A stretch of DNA of 64,000 bases from the NCBI RefSeq assembly GCF_004295585.1, contig NZ_AP019400.1, positions 5,983,501 through 6,047,500 of the forward strand. The letters run 5' to 3'. Below, one piece after another: positions 18,047 through 27,259 of the stretch. The stretch comes from Cohnella abietis (GTDB lineage Bacteria; Bacillota; Bacilli; Paenibacillales; Paenibacillaceae). The notes beneath the pieces were generated by a model, which had not been told where the DNA came from, made no database searches, and saw only the letters and a program-made list of their open reading frames with translations. Each line of letters starts with the position of its first letter. Position 1 is the stretch's first letter. Position numbers and translations under genes: made by a program.

Positions 18047-18658
18047 TCATAATCTTAAGTGAGCAGCTACAATCGTTTGAACAAAGTGATCTTCCGGAAG
18101 ATGAACTTTAATATCTGTTCGACGCAAACGAAGCAATACAAATCCGCTTAACATAGAGTAGAACTCCAACGCCAGCTCATTCGTATCACCTTGCCTGAAA
18201 AGATTCGTTTTTTGACCTTCAGCTACAATCGAAACAACAGTATTAAAGTTTTCTTTCGATCGTTCGACGATATCAATTTTCTCGTCCTTCGTTACCATTT
18301 CAGACAACTGCATTTGCATTAAAAACAAAGTAATTTCTGCTATCTTATTATTTTCGTCCATGAATATCCGAACTAAATGCAAAAGCTTATCCTTAGCCGT
18401 TCCTGGCTGATTAGCAGCTTCCTTCAGCTGGTTACTGTAATTATGTTGCAATTGCTCGGTCAGCACCATAAACAATTGATGTTTAGATTCAAAAAAATTA
18501 TAAATATGACCTTGCGTCAGGTTGGATTCCGTTGCAATATCGCTAATTTTCGTTGAACCGATTCCAAGTCTGACACCTAAGTTCAAAGCAGAGTCCAAAA
18601 TCTGCTGTTTTTTTTCTTCACGTATTAATTGATCTCTCTTTATGTTTCTCGGTGACAC
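18047..18658 (-). CDS. TetR/AcrR family regulator
   Basis: A 203-residue DNA-binding repressor. The N-terminal helix-turn-helix reads TKISDIATESNLTQGHIYNF followed by FESKHQLF, the classic TetR recognition region, and the C-terminal ligand domain ends in a long helical segment. The start is GTG with GAAGGGG upstream. It lies just upstream of, and in the same orientation as, the flavoprotein operon, with a perfect palindrome between them. It most likely senses the operon's substrate. Confidence 0.9.
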   Translation of the reverse strand: MSPRNIKRDQLIREEKKQQILDSALNLGVRLGIGSTKISDIATESNLTQGHIYNFFESKHQLFMVLTEQLQHNYSNQLKEAANQPGTAKDKLLHLVRIFMDENNKIAEITLFLMQMQLSEMVTKDEKIDIVERSKENFNTVVSIVAEGQKTNLFRQGDTNELALEFYSMLSGFVLLRLRRTDIKVHLPEDHFVQTIVAAHLRL

Positions 18659-18853
18659 TTTGAAAACCCCTTCTCTATTGAACGCTATTTCTCCGTCTTA
18701 ATTAGTATAGCATAACCTACAAGCTGAATCATCATTTAGAGAGTGGAGGATTGAGAACGGAGGTAAAAACCGTCTCCAGCGCGGCTTTAGCGATTTGCCT
18801 TGAAGAGTAGATTCACTGAGTGTAGGCGTAAATGATAATCTTGACGTGTGCCT
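18659..18853. other. intergenic stretch with no gene recognised
   Basis: This is the left part of the 357-base gap between the TetR start and the lacZ stop. It should contain the TetR promoter. I saw no reading frame with a convincing ribosome site, and no clear -35/-10 pair stands out. Confidence 0.4.
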
Positions 18854-18909
18854 TTGGAATCGTGAAATCTCCTTGTTGTGTTTTACCCATTCAGATTTCA
18901 CGATTCCAA
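18854..18909. repeat. 17-bp perfect inverted repeat with 22-base loop
   Basis: The arm TTGGAATCGTGAAATCT (18854-18870) pairs perfectly with 18893-18909. The loop is 22 bases and AT-rich. There is no T-tract on either side, so a simple terminator is unlikely. It may be a regulatory hairpin, a cruciform or the relic of a small element. No second copy was noticed in the window. Confidence 0.6.
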
Positions 18910-18968
18910 CAGCACCCGGAAGGAGATACTTCCCCGCAAAAACTATGATCGATAGACAAATAGCAAGA

Positions 18969-18999
18969 GGCTGCCCACAAAGTCACTTATGGGACAGCC
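18969..18999 (-). terminator. terminator of lacZ
   Basis: On the minus strand GGCTGTCCCA pairs with TGGGCAGCC (one bulge) 17 bases after the lacZ stop, followed by the T-rich TCTTGCTATTTGT. Confidence 0.7.
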
Positions 19000-19015
19000 C
19001 CCCAGATATACTTCC

Positions 19016-22000
19016 TTATTCAATTGAAACAATACGATTAATGAGAAAAGAGAATTCAATCCGCTGATTCGAAGGAATCAAGTATTCGTTGTGAACCGGA
19101 GCTCCCCAGCTATCATCCCCGCCAACACCCATTTGGCAACCGGATACCGTCAACACCGTGTAGTTAATATTCGGCAATTCCCAGCGATGTGTCGCGTTCT
19201 CGAGCTCAAAAGCCGTATAGGGAGAAACATTGCATTCCAGCGGCGCACTCGGTAACGCTTTTATTTCAATTCCACACCCATCGGCATTCGTTACACACAA
19301 GCGGCGCACACCTGTGCGATTGCCTGATTCTTGCGGTACGAGATAAGGCGTCGGCAGTTCAGTCACTTTACGCTTGAACGTACATAATCGGGCACCGCGG
19401 TTGCGGTCCACATAGTTTTCTTCCGGTCCCAACGCATACCATTCCGTCAGGTCGAAATGATCCGATAACCGCCACGACAATGCGAACGTCGGCAAGTCCG
19501 GCAATCCTTCCGCACCCTCATATACTGACCGAACGAGAATCGTTCCGTCGGCATTTACGGTATAATGCACAAAAACTCGAATTTGTGAGCTGCAGCTGAA
19601 TTCATATTCGTAAGTAACCGTTGCACTGTTTGTAGTTTGACCTAATGTGACGCTAACGCATTTTCTGGCAATACTGGCTGCCAGCCATACTCCCGCATGG
19701 AACCCTAATGCGTAACCCTTATCATTATCGGTTGTAGCTCGCCAGAAATTCGGATATGGCGGTGTGGCGATCATCTCTTGATCACCGTAACGCAGAGAAA
19801 TGATAGAGCCCGCTTGTTTCGAGAACAATACCTGGTATCCTTCTCCCCTTATACCAATATTCACATCGCCTTCTATAACACTCATTCGAGCAGGCTGCCG
19901 AACAGCATCGCCCATCTCCTTTTCATCAAGCCTGAAGATAAACTGGCCGAATGCAAGCTCATGCCCCGCTTTCGCCCAAGCATTGTCGGTCTTTAAGCGC
20001 AAAATGGCTTGAACGCAATACTCTCCCGTAGCTCCATGAACATCCGGCAGGCTGATTGCAATCCGTTTCTCACTCTGGGCCGCTACAGTAACTTCGATCA
20101 TATTCGAATATATCTCAGTACCTTCCTTGTATAGACGCACGCACAACACACTGTCTGATGTATCGACAAACAAATTCTCATTCTTGACGAGTATTGCGTC
20201 TTGGCTCAGCTCCAGCTTGATGTTTTGATATAAATGCCTGACCTCTTGCATTTTCGGTGTGAGACTGCGGTCAGCAAATACGATACCATTGCCGCAGAAG
20301 CTGTAATCTGTCGGCCGATCATCGAAGTCTCCGCCATAAACCAATGATACTTCGCCCAACCGGTTCTTCTTGCGAAGAGCTTGATCGATATAGTCCCATA
20401 TAAACCCTCCTTGATACATCGGGTATTTGCTTTCAAGCTCCGTATACTTATGAAGTCCTCCGAGGGAATTCCCCATGGCATGCATATATTCGCAGCTAAT
20501 ATAAGGCTTTTCAGGATCGCTCTTCAGGTAAGCCTCAATATCCGCCGGTTTAGCATACATACGGCTCTCCATATCACTCGTAGCATCATATGTCCGATTG
20601 TGAAAGACCCCTTCATAATGTACCAATCGGCTCGGGTCCGTTTCTCGAAAATAGTCGGAAACCTTGAGAATGACTTCTCCTGCATACGACTCGTTGCCGC
20701 ACGACCAGATTAGGATCGAGGGGTGGTTTTTATCCCTCTCCAGCATGGACTGAGCTCGATCCATGACGATATTAAGCCATTCTGGTAAGCTGCCTGGAAT
20801 GTTCCATGAAGGCTCAACAATGCCCATTTTCTGCCAAGACCCGTGCGATTCTAGGTTCATCTCATCGATGACGTATATACCATATTCGTCACACAACTCA
20901 TACCATAGCGTCTGATTTGGGTAATGTGACGTTCTGACGGCGTTAATATTGTTTTGCTTTAAGATAACAATATCCTTCAGCATATCCTCACGTGTGATGG
21001 CTCGACCTCTATCGGGGTTGAATTCATGCCGATTTACACCCTTAAAGACGATTCGTTGACCGTTGAGTAGCATAAGCTTGTCCTTTATTTCAAAGCGACG
21101 AAATCCAACCTTCTGAACGATGGCTTCAACCACGTTACCATTTGGGTTTTTAACGGATATGCATGCCCGGTAGAGATAGGGATGTTCTGCACTCCATGCC
21201 GTAAGATTACGGAGTGACATGGACAGCGTCAGCTTATTTGAGGTGAAACGCCCTTCGCATGCGCCAACATCGTTCCCGTTCACATCAATGAGACGTATTT
21301 GAGCAGAAGCTCCAATCGACGGCATTAATAGTTTCAAATCAGCTTCAAATGTTGCGTCAGTTAGGCTGTCACCTAACTGGGCACGAATGTGGAGATCCTG
21401 GATGTGCACCTCGGGTACCGTATATAAATAAACGTCGCGGAATATACCCGAAAGCCGCCAAAAGTCTTGATCTTCGAGCCAGCTTCCAGTACTTCGCTGG
21501 TACACTTCAACTGCCAGCTTGTTGTTTTTGGATTGAATGTACGGGCTTAAATCGAACTCCGAAGGCGTAAAGCTGTCTTCGGCATACCCGACGAAGCTGC
21601 CATTCAGCCATACGAAGAAGGCAGACTCCACACCCTGAAAGGAAACGAAAACGGGTTTATTGTCCATGGAGTTAGGTAAATCAAAGTGCTTTACGTAGCT
21701 GCCAACAAGATTAGCCTTAGGGACTTGTGGGGGGCGAAGCTGTTCTAATCCATCCCATGGATACATCGTATTGACATACTGAGGCTTGCCCCAGCCCTGC
21801 AATTGAATATGTCCAGGCACCTCGATGTCGTCCCATCCTCGACAGTCGTAATCAGCGAGATAAAAGGACGACACTCTCTCCTCTGGCGTTCCGGCAAAGC
21901 TAAACTTCCACTTCCCATTAAGATACTGACGCATAGTCATCTCGATGTTAAGCTGTGCTTCTTCCATCGTGTCATAATAGCGATGATCAGAGTGAGCATC

Positions 22001-22078
22001 CAATCGATTGACTCGATAAATACTAACATCCTCCAACCACTTAAGCTCCGGCTTCGAAAGGTCACTCATCGTCTCCAC
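19016..22078 (-). CDS. lacZ: beta-galactosidase, GH2 family (LacZ type)
   Basis: Glycosidase of about 1,020 residues that hydrolyses terminal beta-galactosides. The domain order is typical: sugar-binding N-domain with RVNRLDAHSDHRYY, GH2 immunoglobulin-like domain, TIM barrel and beta-sandwich C-domain. The acid/base Glu is in ILIWSCGNESYAGE (about residue 461) and the nucleophile Glu in YISCEYMHAMGNSLGG (about 530). There is no signal peptide, so it is cytoplasmic. The start is uncertain: GTG at 22078 has CGGAGGA seven bases upstream; ATG at 22108 with GAGG closer by is also possible. It is divergent from an AraC-type membrane regulator and near an LplABC-like importer, which suggests intake of galactosides as oligosaccharides. 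Confidence 0.92.
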   Translation of the reverse strand: METMSDLSKPELKWLEDVSIYRVNRLDAHSDHRYYDTMEEAQLNIEMTMRQYLNGKWKFSFAGTPEERVSSFYLADYDCRGWDDIEVPGHIQLQGWGKPQYVNTMYPWDGLEQLRPPQVPKANLVGSYVKHFDLPNSMDNKPVFVSFQGVESAFFVWLNGSFVGYAEDSFTPSEFDLSPYIQSKNNKLAVEVYQRSTGSWLEDQDFWRLSGIFRDVYLYTVPEVHIQDLHIRAQLGDSLTDATFEADLKLLMPSIGASAQIRLIDVNGNDVGACEGRFTSNKLTLSMSLRNLTAWSAEHPYLYRACISVKNPNGNVVEAIVQKVGFRRFEIKDKLMLLNGQRIVFKGVNRHEFNPDRGRAITREDMLKDIVILKQNNINAVRTSHYPNQTLWYELCDEYGIYVIDEMNLESHGSWQKMGIVEPSWNIPGSLPEWLNIVMDRAQSMLERDKNHPSILIWSCGNESYAGEVILKVSDYFRETDPSRLVHYEGVFHNRTYDATSDMESRMYAKPADIEAYLKSDPEKPYISCEYMHAMGNSLGGLHKYTELESKYPMYQGGFIWDYIDQALRKKNRLGEVSLVYGGDFDDRPTDYSFCGNGIVFADRSLTPKMQEVRHLYQNIKLELSQDAILVKNENLFVDTSDSVLCVRLYKEGTEIYSNMIEVTVAAQSEKRIAISLPDVHGATGEYCVQAILRLKTDNAWAKAGHELAFGQFIFRLDEKEMGDAVRQPARMSVIEGDVNIGIRGEGYQVLFSKQAGSIISLRYGDQEMIATPPYPNFWRATTDNDKGYALGFHAGVWLAASIARKCVSVTLGQTTNSATVTYEYEFSCSSQIRVFVHYTVNADGTILVRSVYEGAEGLPDLPTFALSWRLSDHFDLTEWYALGPEENYVDRNRGARLCTFKRKVTELPTPYLVPQESGNRTGVRRLCVTNADGCGIEIKALPSAPLECNVSPYTAFELENATHRWELPNINYTVLTVSGCQMGVGGDDSWGAPVHNEYLIPSNQRIEFSFLINRIVSIE

Positions 22079-22399
22079 AATCATTCCTCCGTGTTTCTGG
22101 TTGTACATCTTTCCTCAACATACACCGGAGAACGACTCCGTCATAGCGTACTTTAGGAGCTTATGTGAACGGAATGGTCATATTTTGACCGTAAATTAGG
22201 ACCCTATATGAACTTTTTTGCCATCATATCCGCCCTAATAAAGAAACAACAAAAAAGTACACAGCTAACCAATCTATCCAGTCGAACATAGCAATATAAT
22301 TCAAACACTGTTCTGAGTTATACTTTTCGGCTTGCTTTAAGCAAGGATATAATGAGACGAGATATACAACTGAACTTTTGTGCCCAGGGGGACATACGA
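22079..22399. other. divergent regulatory region between lacZ and the AraC regulator
   Basis: About 320 bases without a gene. Rightward there is TATAAT at 22348-22353, directly after a 7+1+7 inverted repeat CTTGCTT-T-AAGCAAG (22331-22345), which could be an operator placed over the promoter spacer. No good -35 was seen. A second weaker repeat, GGTCA-N5-TGACC, lies near 22173-22187. No clear lacZ promoter was identified. Confidence 0.5.
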
Positions 22400-24634
22400 A
22401 TGTTATTCCATAAGCTTAGACGAAACGGCAAATTATACGTCAAGCTGTTGCTCAGCTTCGCTGTAGCGATTGCCACAATAATCATCGTAACTTCATCATT
22501 TTACTTCTTCAGCTACTCACGATTGTTACAATTTGAAGCTTATGAAACGGATTTAATGAGCTTAAGAAGCACAAGTAAAGCCGTTGAAAGTACGACGGAT
22601 AGCGCCCAATCTCTTTCTTTTCAGATTTATAGAAATAGCTCCATTTCAAAATTGCTTCTATATGACAAGCCAAACGGATTTGATATACAAGGCGGTATGA
22701 TTGACCTCAGCAACTATCTTTCATCGATTCCTTATATAGAATCCATATATGTCTATAATCCTAAGCTTGATCAGTTTTTCGCGGTATCCCGGCAAGGCGA
22801 TAACGGCATCCTTACTCGAGATGAGTTAGTCGATAACGAGCTAATTGATATTTTAGATCAATTCCAAAACTACAGCGCCTTCAATCCAATACCACGTAGC
22901 TATAAAATAGACAGGAATAGTAATGAAACTATTCCGATCTATACCTATCTTTGTTACGAAGCCATTAACTTCGATCGAAAAATAACATCTGCTGTTATCG
23001 TTAATGTCTCCGCAAACTGGATAAACAAAGAGATTGGTAGCGGTGTCCTGCCTGGACCAGGTAAAACATACATCATGGATGACCAAAATCGCTTAATGTC
23101 TGCAGATAATTTGGAGCCCTTAAACATCCAAGAAGCCAGTACCGATGTTATCAAATTGCTCTCTGAGGGGACAGATACAGCATATAAAGTGGCTAATATT
23201 AATGGAACGAAATCACTGGTCTCCTATACATCTTCAGACCGATTTGCATGGCATTACATTAGAATTACACCGTACAGTTATATTACGGAGAAAATCAAAG
23301 CTGTTCGTGATATAACCTTACAAATCGCCGGAGGCGTTCTATTAGGCGGAATACTACTTGCTTTATTGTTGTCCAGGTATTTATATGTGCCAATCAATCG
23401 GATGGAAAAGCGGGTAAACGTTCTAGAATTCGAAAGACGGGAAAGCAGCTATACGCTTCGGCAAAATGCTTTAAGGAAGCTGCTCCAAATCCATTATCTC
23501 GACCCTGCAGCCCAGCAAAACAAACTAAAGTTACTTGGCGTTTCGTTTAATCTTAATGTCCCATTCCGTATAGCTTATATAAAAATCGATCAGTATGACA
23601 AACTAAAGACACCTGACATTCTAACTTACAAGTTCGCGATTATGAACATAGGCTCTGAAATCGGATCAAAATACTATACTGTCGAAACGGTGGACGTAGA
23701 TGACGACGGTATTCTTCTTCTCTTGAATACGTTACAAGGTAATGAACCCACCGATCCGGAGTGGCTTAGACCTATGCTGGGCGAGATTCAGAAAGTATGC
23801 ATGGAATATTTCCATATCAGCCTTACGATCGCCGTAAGTCCCGTAGTGCAAAACCCTTCGCAATTACATACGACTTTCAAAGAAGCTAAAGCAGCTTCGT
23901 TACGACGTTTCTTTTTCGGATACGGACTCGTTTACCATATGGCTGATCTCAATCATTTGCCTAGTCACGAGTATGCATTTCCGTTAGAAAAGGAAAAGAA
24001 AATGACTAGTGCTCTGATGGCAGGTAAAGTGGACGAAACAAAAGCTCTGTTTATAGAAATCTTGAAAGATACTAAAGATTACCCTTATTCTGTTGTGGAA
24101 TCTGCGCTTACGCACATTTCGAACACTTTAACGAATGTACTCAACGAAATTCAGAAGAATGCATCCATTCAGTTTGACATCAGTATGAAGCCCCAAGCAT
24201 TGGAGATATTGAAAAGTGAAACGCTGGATGAAGTCGCCATAGAATATTTCAAAATATTTGATGAAGTGAAGTCGACCTTAGTTGATAAAAGATCGAACAA
24301 AGTCGAGGACCTGATTCGAAGGATTAATGAAATCATTGATTTACGATATCCGGATCCCAACTTAAGCCTAAATATGATTGCTGACGAATTGAACCTTTCC
24401 ACTTACTATATTAGCCGCGTATATCGTCAACAAACGCTTAAATCAATCTTTGATGTCATTAATCAACTCCGGATGAACAAAGCGAAAGTGCTGCTTTTGG
24501 AAACAAACAGCTCCATTGCGGAAATTGCAGAACAAACCGGCTATACAAACAGCTCTTATTTCCATCGATTGTTTAAGAAATTTAATGGCGTTACACCTTC
24601 AGACTACAGAAAAGCACATGAAGAATCGAATTGA
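22400..24634 (+). CDS. membrane-anchored AraC-family transcriptional regulator
   Basis: A 744-residue regulator with an N-terminal membrane helix (about residues 13-38), a large extracellular sensing region, a second helix near 310-330, and a cytoplasmic part ending in an AraC domain. Its helix-turn-helix motifs are IADELNLSTYYISRVYRQQ and IAEQTGYTNSSYFHRLFKKF. This architecture senses extracellular sugar and activates nearby transport genes directly. I chose the ATG at 22400 behind AGGGGG; the longer frame from 22352 starts inside the TATAAT. It is divergent from lacZ and convergent with the binding-protein gene, so both loci are candidate targets. Confidence 0.88.
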   Translation: MLFHKLRRNGKLYVKLLLSFAVAIATIIIVTSSFYFFSYSRLLQFEAYETDLMSLRSTSKAVESTTDSAQSLSFQIYRNSSISKLLLYDKPNGFDIQGGMIDLSNYLSSIPYIESIYVYNPKLDQFFAVSRQGDNGILTRDELVDNELIDILDQFQNYSAFNPIPRSYKIDRNSNETIPIYTYLCYEAINFDRKITSAVIVNVSANWINKEIGSGVLPGPGKTYIMDDQNRLMSADNLEPLNIQEASTDVIKLLSEGTDTAYKVANINGTKSLVSYTSSDRFAWHYIRITPYSYITEKIKAVRDITLQIAGGVLLGGILLALLLSRYLYVPINRMEKRVNVLEFERRESSYTLRQNALRKLLQIHYLDPAAQQNKLKLLGVSFNLNVPFRIAYIKIDQYDKLKTPDILTYKFAIMNIGSEIGSKYYTVETVDVDDDGILLLLNTLQGNEPTDPEWLRPMLGEIQKVCMEYFHISLTIAVSPVVQNPSQLHTTFKEAKAASLRRFFFGYGLVYHMADLNHLPSHEYAFPLEKEKKMTSALMAGKVDETKALFIEILKDTKDYPYSVVESALTHISNTLTNVLNEIQKNASIQFDISMKPQALEILKSETLDEVAIEYFKIFDEVKSTLVDKRSNKVEDLIRRINEIIDLRYPDPNLSLNMIADELNLSTYYISRVYRQQTLKSIFDVINQLRMNKAKVLLLETNSSIAEIAEQTGYTNSSYFHRLFKKFNGVTPSDYRKAHEESN

Positions 24635-24648
24635 AGTGACAGTTCAAC

Positions 24649-24680
24649 AAAAAGGATTGGGCATTCGCCCAATCCTTTTT
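24649..24680. terminator. bidirectional terminator
   Basis: AAAAAGGATTGGGC, loop ATTC, GCCCAATCCTTTTT: a perfect 9-bp GC-rich stem with A and T tracts on both sides. It serves the AraC gene on the plus strand and the importer operon on the minus strand. Confidence 0.92.
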
Positions 24681-24695
24681 GTTAAACCATTTGCG

Positions 24696-26282
24696 TTATT
24701 TGATACCTTGCTCCTGAAGATAAGCGAGCCATTGTTTCTTATACTCTTCTTGCACCTTCTCCAGACCAGCTTGATTCGCTTTACTCATAAACGTTTTTAG
24801 ACCGTCTTCTACATCGTCAATACGTCCAGCGATTAGAGGCCACAGGTACTGCTTAGCAACCTGCTCAAGGGCCGCTCTCTCTGCTTGGTATTCCGTGTAG
24901 TTTTCTGCAAAGCCAGTGTAAATGTCCGGTTTCTCGATTTTATCCAGCTCTTTGAAGATTGCATTAACGCCATCATATGAAGCTGGAAACAGCATATACT
25001 CAGGATTACGCCATGCCCAGCCGTGCATTCCTTCTCGAGGGAAGCCGCTCGCAGACTCTTCGCCGATCGTTTCATAATAACCATTTTCAACTTTGTAGTT
25101 TACGCCTTCAAAGCCGTATTGTGTAAGCAAGTTGTACCGTTTGTCAGTAACCATTTTTTCGTAGAACGCGAGTGCACGTTCTGGATTTTTGCTAGCTTTC
25201 GGAATAGCAAATCCGTTATGGATTGGATGTACCGGAGTTGCATAGCCTTTTGTCAGTGGGAATGGATAGTATTCCAGCTCCCAATCAGGATGCGCCGCTT
25301 TCATTTTTGTCAGTATTTCATTAAAACGATTCGGGTTGTCTCCAAACATAGAGGCAGCTGTTCCGTTAATGATTTTATCCATCTGAATAATATTTTGCTC
25401 ATTCAACACGTTCTTGGAGAAGTAGCCTTTATCCATCCATTTCTTGAACAGCTTCAAGTCCTCAAGCTGCTCCGGGGAACCCCAGTATGATGTCATGTTC
25501 GTTGGGTCGTCATACGTTGCAAACATACCATAAGGCACTTGCCCGACTTCATTACGAGCGATTTCAAGCAACATATTTTGCAGAGAATCCTGAACGCCGG
25601 CGCCGATTGCGACCGGTTGAATATTAGCTTCGTTTTTCTTAATTCCCTCTAAGTAAGCTTCGAAAGAAGGAACATCTACAGGCTTAGGAAGGTTATATTT
25701 TTTCCGAAGATCTTCCCGCCATACAAAGCCATTAGTTACATACTCTTTGTATGTTGCAGGTACCGTGTAGATTTTCCCGTTAATGCGAACTGCGTCCCAC
25801 ATATTCTGAGGTACAAGCTCTTGTAGCTTAAGGCCTGCTTTAGGAAGTAAATCATCAAGAGGTAAGAATGCTCCCATCTTCGCATACGATTGGTATTGCG
25901 TCCAATCCGCTGTAAAGATCAGATCGACAGGTTGGCCGGTCGAGAGCATCAGCTTATACTTTTGATCCCAGTCTGTCCATGTCGTAAAGTTGAATTTAAC
26001 CGTAACATTAAGATCTTCTTCAGCCATTTTATTGATTTCATCTTGAACCTTCTTCAGGTCTCTCGGAGCATCACCTAACATCCAGAATTCAAGGTTTACA
26101 TGCTTGGAGATATCCAACCCTTCCGGTGTAGCCGGAGCAGTTGCCGATTCCGTCGAAGCTGGAGCCGGGTTAGTTGCTGCAGTCTCGTTGTTGTTTTTGT
26201 TGCCACTGCATGCTGCCAAAGCTACGATTAACATGGATAAAATAATTGCCAGTCCAAGCCATTTACTCGTTTTCTTGTACAT
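24696..26282 (-). CDS. sugar ABC transporter substrate-binding lipoprotein (LplA-like)
   Basis: A 528-residue extracellular binding protein of the SBP_bac_1 class. The signal peptide ends in a lipobox with lipidated C25 (ALAAC), then an Ala/Thr/Pro linker. The mature part opens with LEFWMLGDAPRDLKKVQDEI, and aromatic-rich segments near the end are typical of oligosaccharide binders. The start has GGGAGGATTCAA before ATG. It is the last gene of a three-gene operon with two permeases and no ATPase, as in LplABC and YtcQP systems that share a general ATPase such as MsmX. The ligand is probably a plant or bacterial oligosaccharide, possibly a galactoside. Confidence 0.9.
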   Translation of the reverse strand: MYKKTSKWLGLAIILSMLIVALAACSGNKNNNETAATNPAPASTESATAPATPEGLDISKHVNLEFWMLGDAPRDLKKVQDEINKMAEEDLNVTVKFNFTTWTDWDQKYKLMLSTGQPVDLIFTADWTQYQSYAKMGAFLPLDDLLPKAGLKLQELVPQNMWDAVRINGKIYTVPATYKEYVTNGFVWREDLRKKYNLPKPVDVPSFEAYLEGIKKNEANIQPVAIGAGVQDSLQNMLLEIARNEVGQVPYGMFATYDDPTNMTSYWGSPEQLEDLKLFKKWMDKGYFSKNVLNEQNIIQMDKIINGTAASMFGDNPNRFNEILTKMKAAHPDWELEYYPFPLTKGYATPVHPIHNGFAIPKASKNPERALAFYEKMVTDKRYNLLTQYGFEGVNYKVENGYYETIGEESASGFPREGMHGWAWRNPEYMLFPASYDGVNAIFKELDKIEKPDIYTGFAENYTEYQAERAALEQVAKQYLWPLIAGRIDDVEDGLKTFMSKANQAGLEKVQEEYKKQWLAYLQEQGIK

Positions 26283-26353
26283 TTGAATCCTCCCTTTTCT
26301 AGTAATAGTGCTTATATGTCAGTCTTCCGGATCTTAACCCGGAAGAGGCTAAC

Positions 26354-27244
26354 CTAACCTTTTACGGCTCCGATTGTCAGTCCTTTTACGAAGTATCGTT
26401 GGATAAAAGGATAGAGGAACAGAATCGGACCGATGACGACGATTGACATCGCCATCTTCATAGATTCGGTTGGTACTCCACCTGATAAAGATACTCCTCC
26501 ACCCCCGAACGTTGCCAAGAAGCTCGCAGTGTTCATGATGTTATAGAGGTAAAACTGCAGCTGGAATTTCGAACTATCGTTAATGAACAGTGCTGAAGAG
26601 AACCAATCGTTCCAATAGTTCAAAGCCAAGAATAATCCTACCGTTGCAATTCCAGGAAGCGACAAAGGCAAGACGATTCGATAATAAATTTTGAAGTCAC
26701 CTGCTCCATCGATTTTAGATGATTCAACAATCTCATCCGGTATAGTCGATTTAATGAAGCTTCTCATCAGAATGATAAGGAAAGGTGTCATTAAACCAGG
26801 AAAGATCAAAGCGTAATAAGAATCACCGAACTTAAGATACTTCGTCATTAGGAGGTACCAAGGCACCAAACCACCGCCAAATAACGTCGTAAAATAGATA
26901 AAGAAGGAAAAGAAATTCCTTGACTTAAAATCCTTTCGTTGCAACACATAACCAGCCATAGTCATTAAAAATAAACCGGTAGTCGTTCCTACAACTGTTG
27001 TGAAAATCGTCACACCGTATGCGCGTAAAATCTCTTGTGGAAGCTCGAATATTATTTTATACCCATCCAAAGTGAAGTCTCTTGGAAGAAAGTGGTATCC
27101 TGAGGTTATTAGGGACTCATTACTCGAAAACGATCCCGATAATATTAACAAAAAGGGCAAAACGCAAAATATGCAGCCTAGAATTACAACAACATAAGCA
27201 AGCAGTTTAAACCACTTCGCGGAACTATCATCTCTTACTTTCAT
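26354..27244 (-). CDS. sugar ABC transporter permease (LplC/YtcP-like)
   Basis: A 296-residue inner-membrane permease, MalG-like in position. The ATPase-docking loop reads ESSKIDGAGDFKIYYRIVLP, and the C-terminus ends with the LplC/YtcP-type VKGLTIGAVKG. A Gly-rich GGGGVSLSGGVPTESMKMA stretch near residue 250 is typical of this subfamily. It follows the other permease by 15 bases. Confidence 0.92.
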   Translation of the reverse strand: MKVRDDSSAKWFKLLAYVVVILGCIFCVLPFLLILSGSFSSNESLITSGYHFLPRDFTLDGYKIIFELPQEILRAYGVTIFTTVVGTTTGLFLMTMAGYVLQRKDFKSRNFFSFFIYFTTLFGGGLVPWYLLMTKYLKFGDSYYALIFPGLMTPFLIILMRSFIKSTIPDEIVESSKIDGAGDFKIYYRIVLPLSLPGIATVGLFLALNYWNDWFSSALFINDSSKFQLQFYLYNIMNTASFLATFGGGGVSLSGGVPTESMKMAMSIVVIGPILFLYPFIQRYFVKGLTIGAVKG

Positions 27245-27259
27245 CAGTCATTCTCTCCC

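Noticed and set aside
18854..18909. MITE or transposon ends
   Set aside because: No target-site duplication or internal element sequence is visible and no second copy was noticed.
22352..22399. ATG at 22352 as the start of the membrane AraC gene
   Set aside because: It lies inside the TATAAT box, and a clear ribosome site precedes the ATG at 22400.
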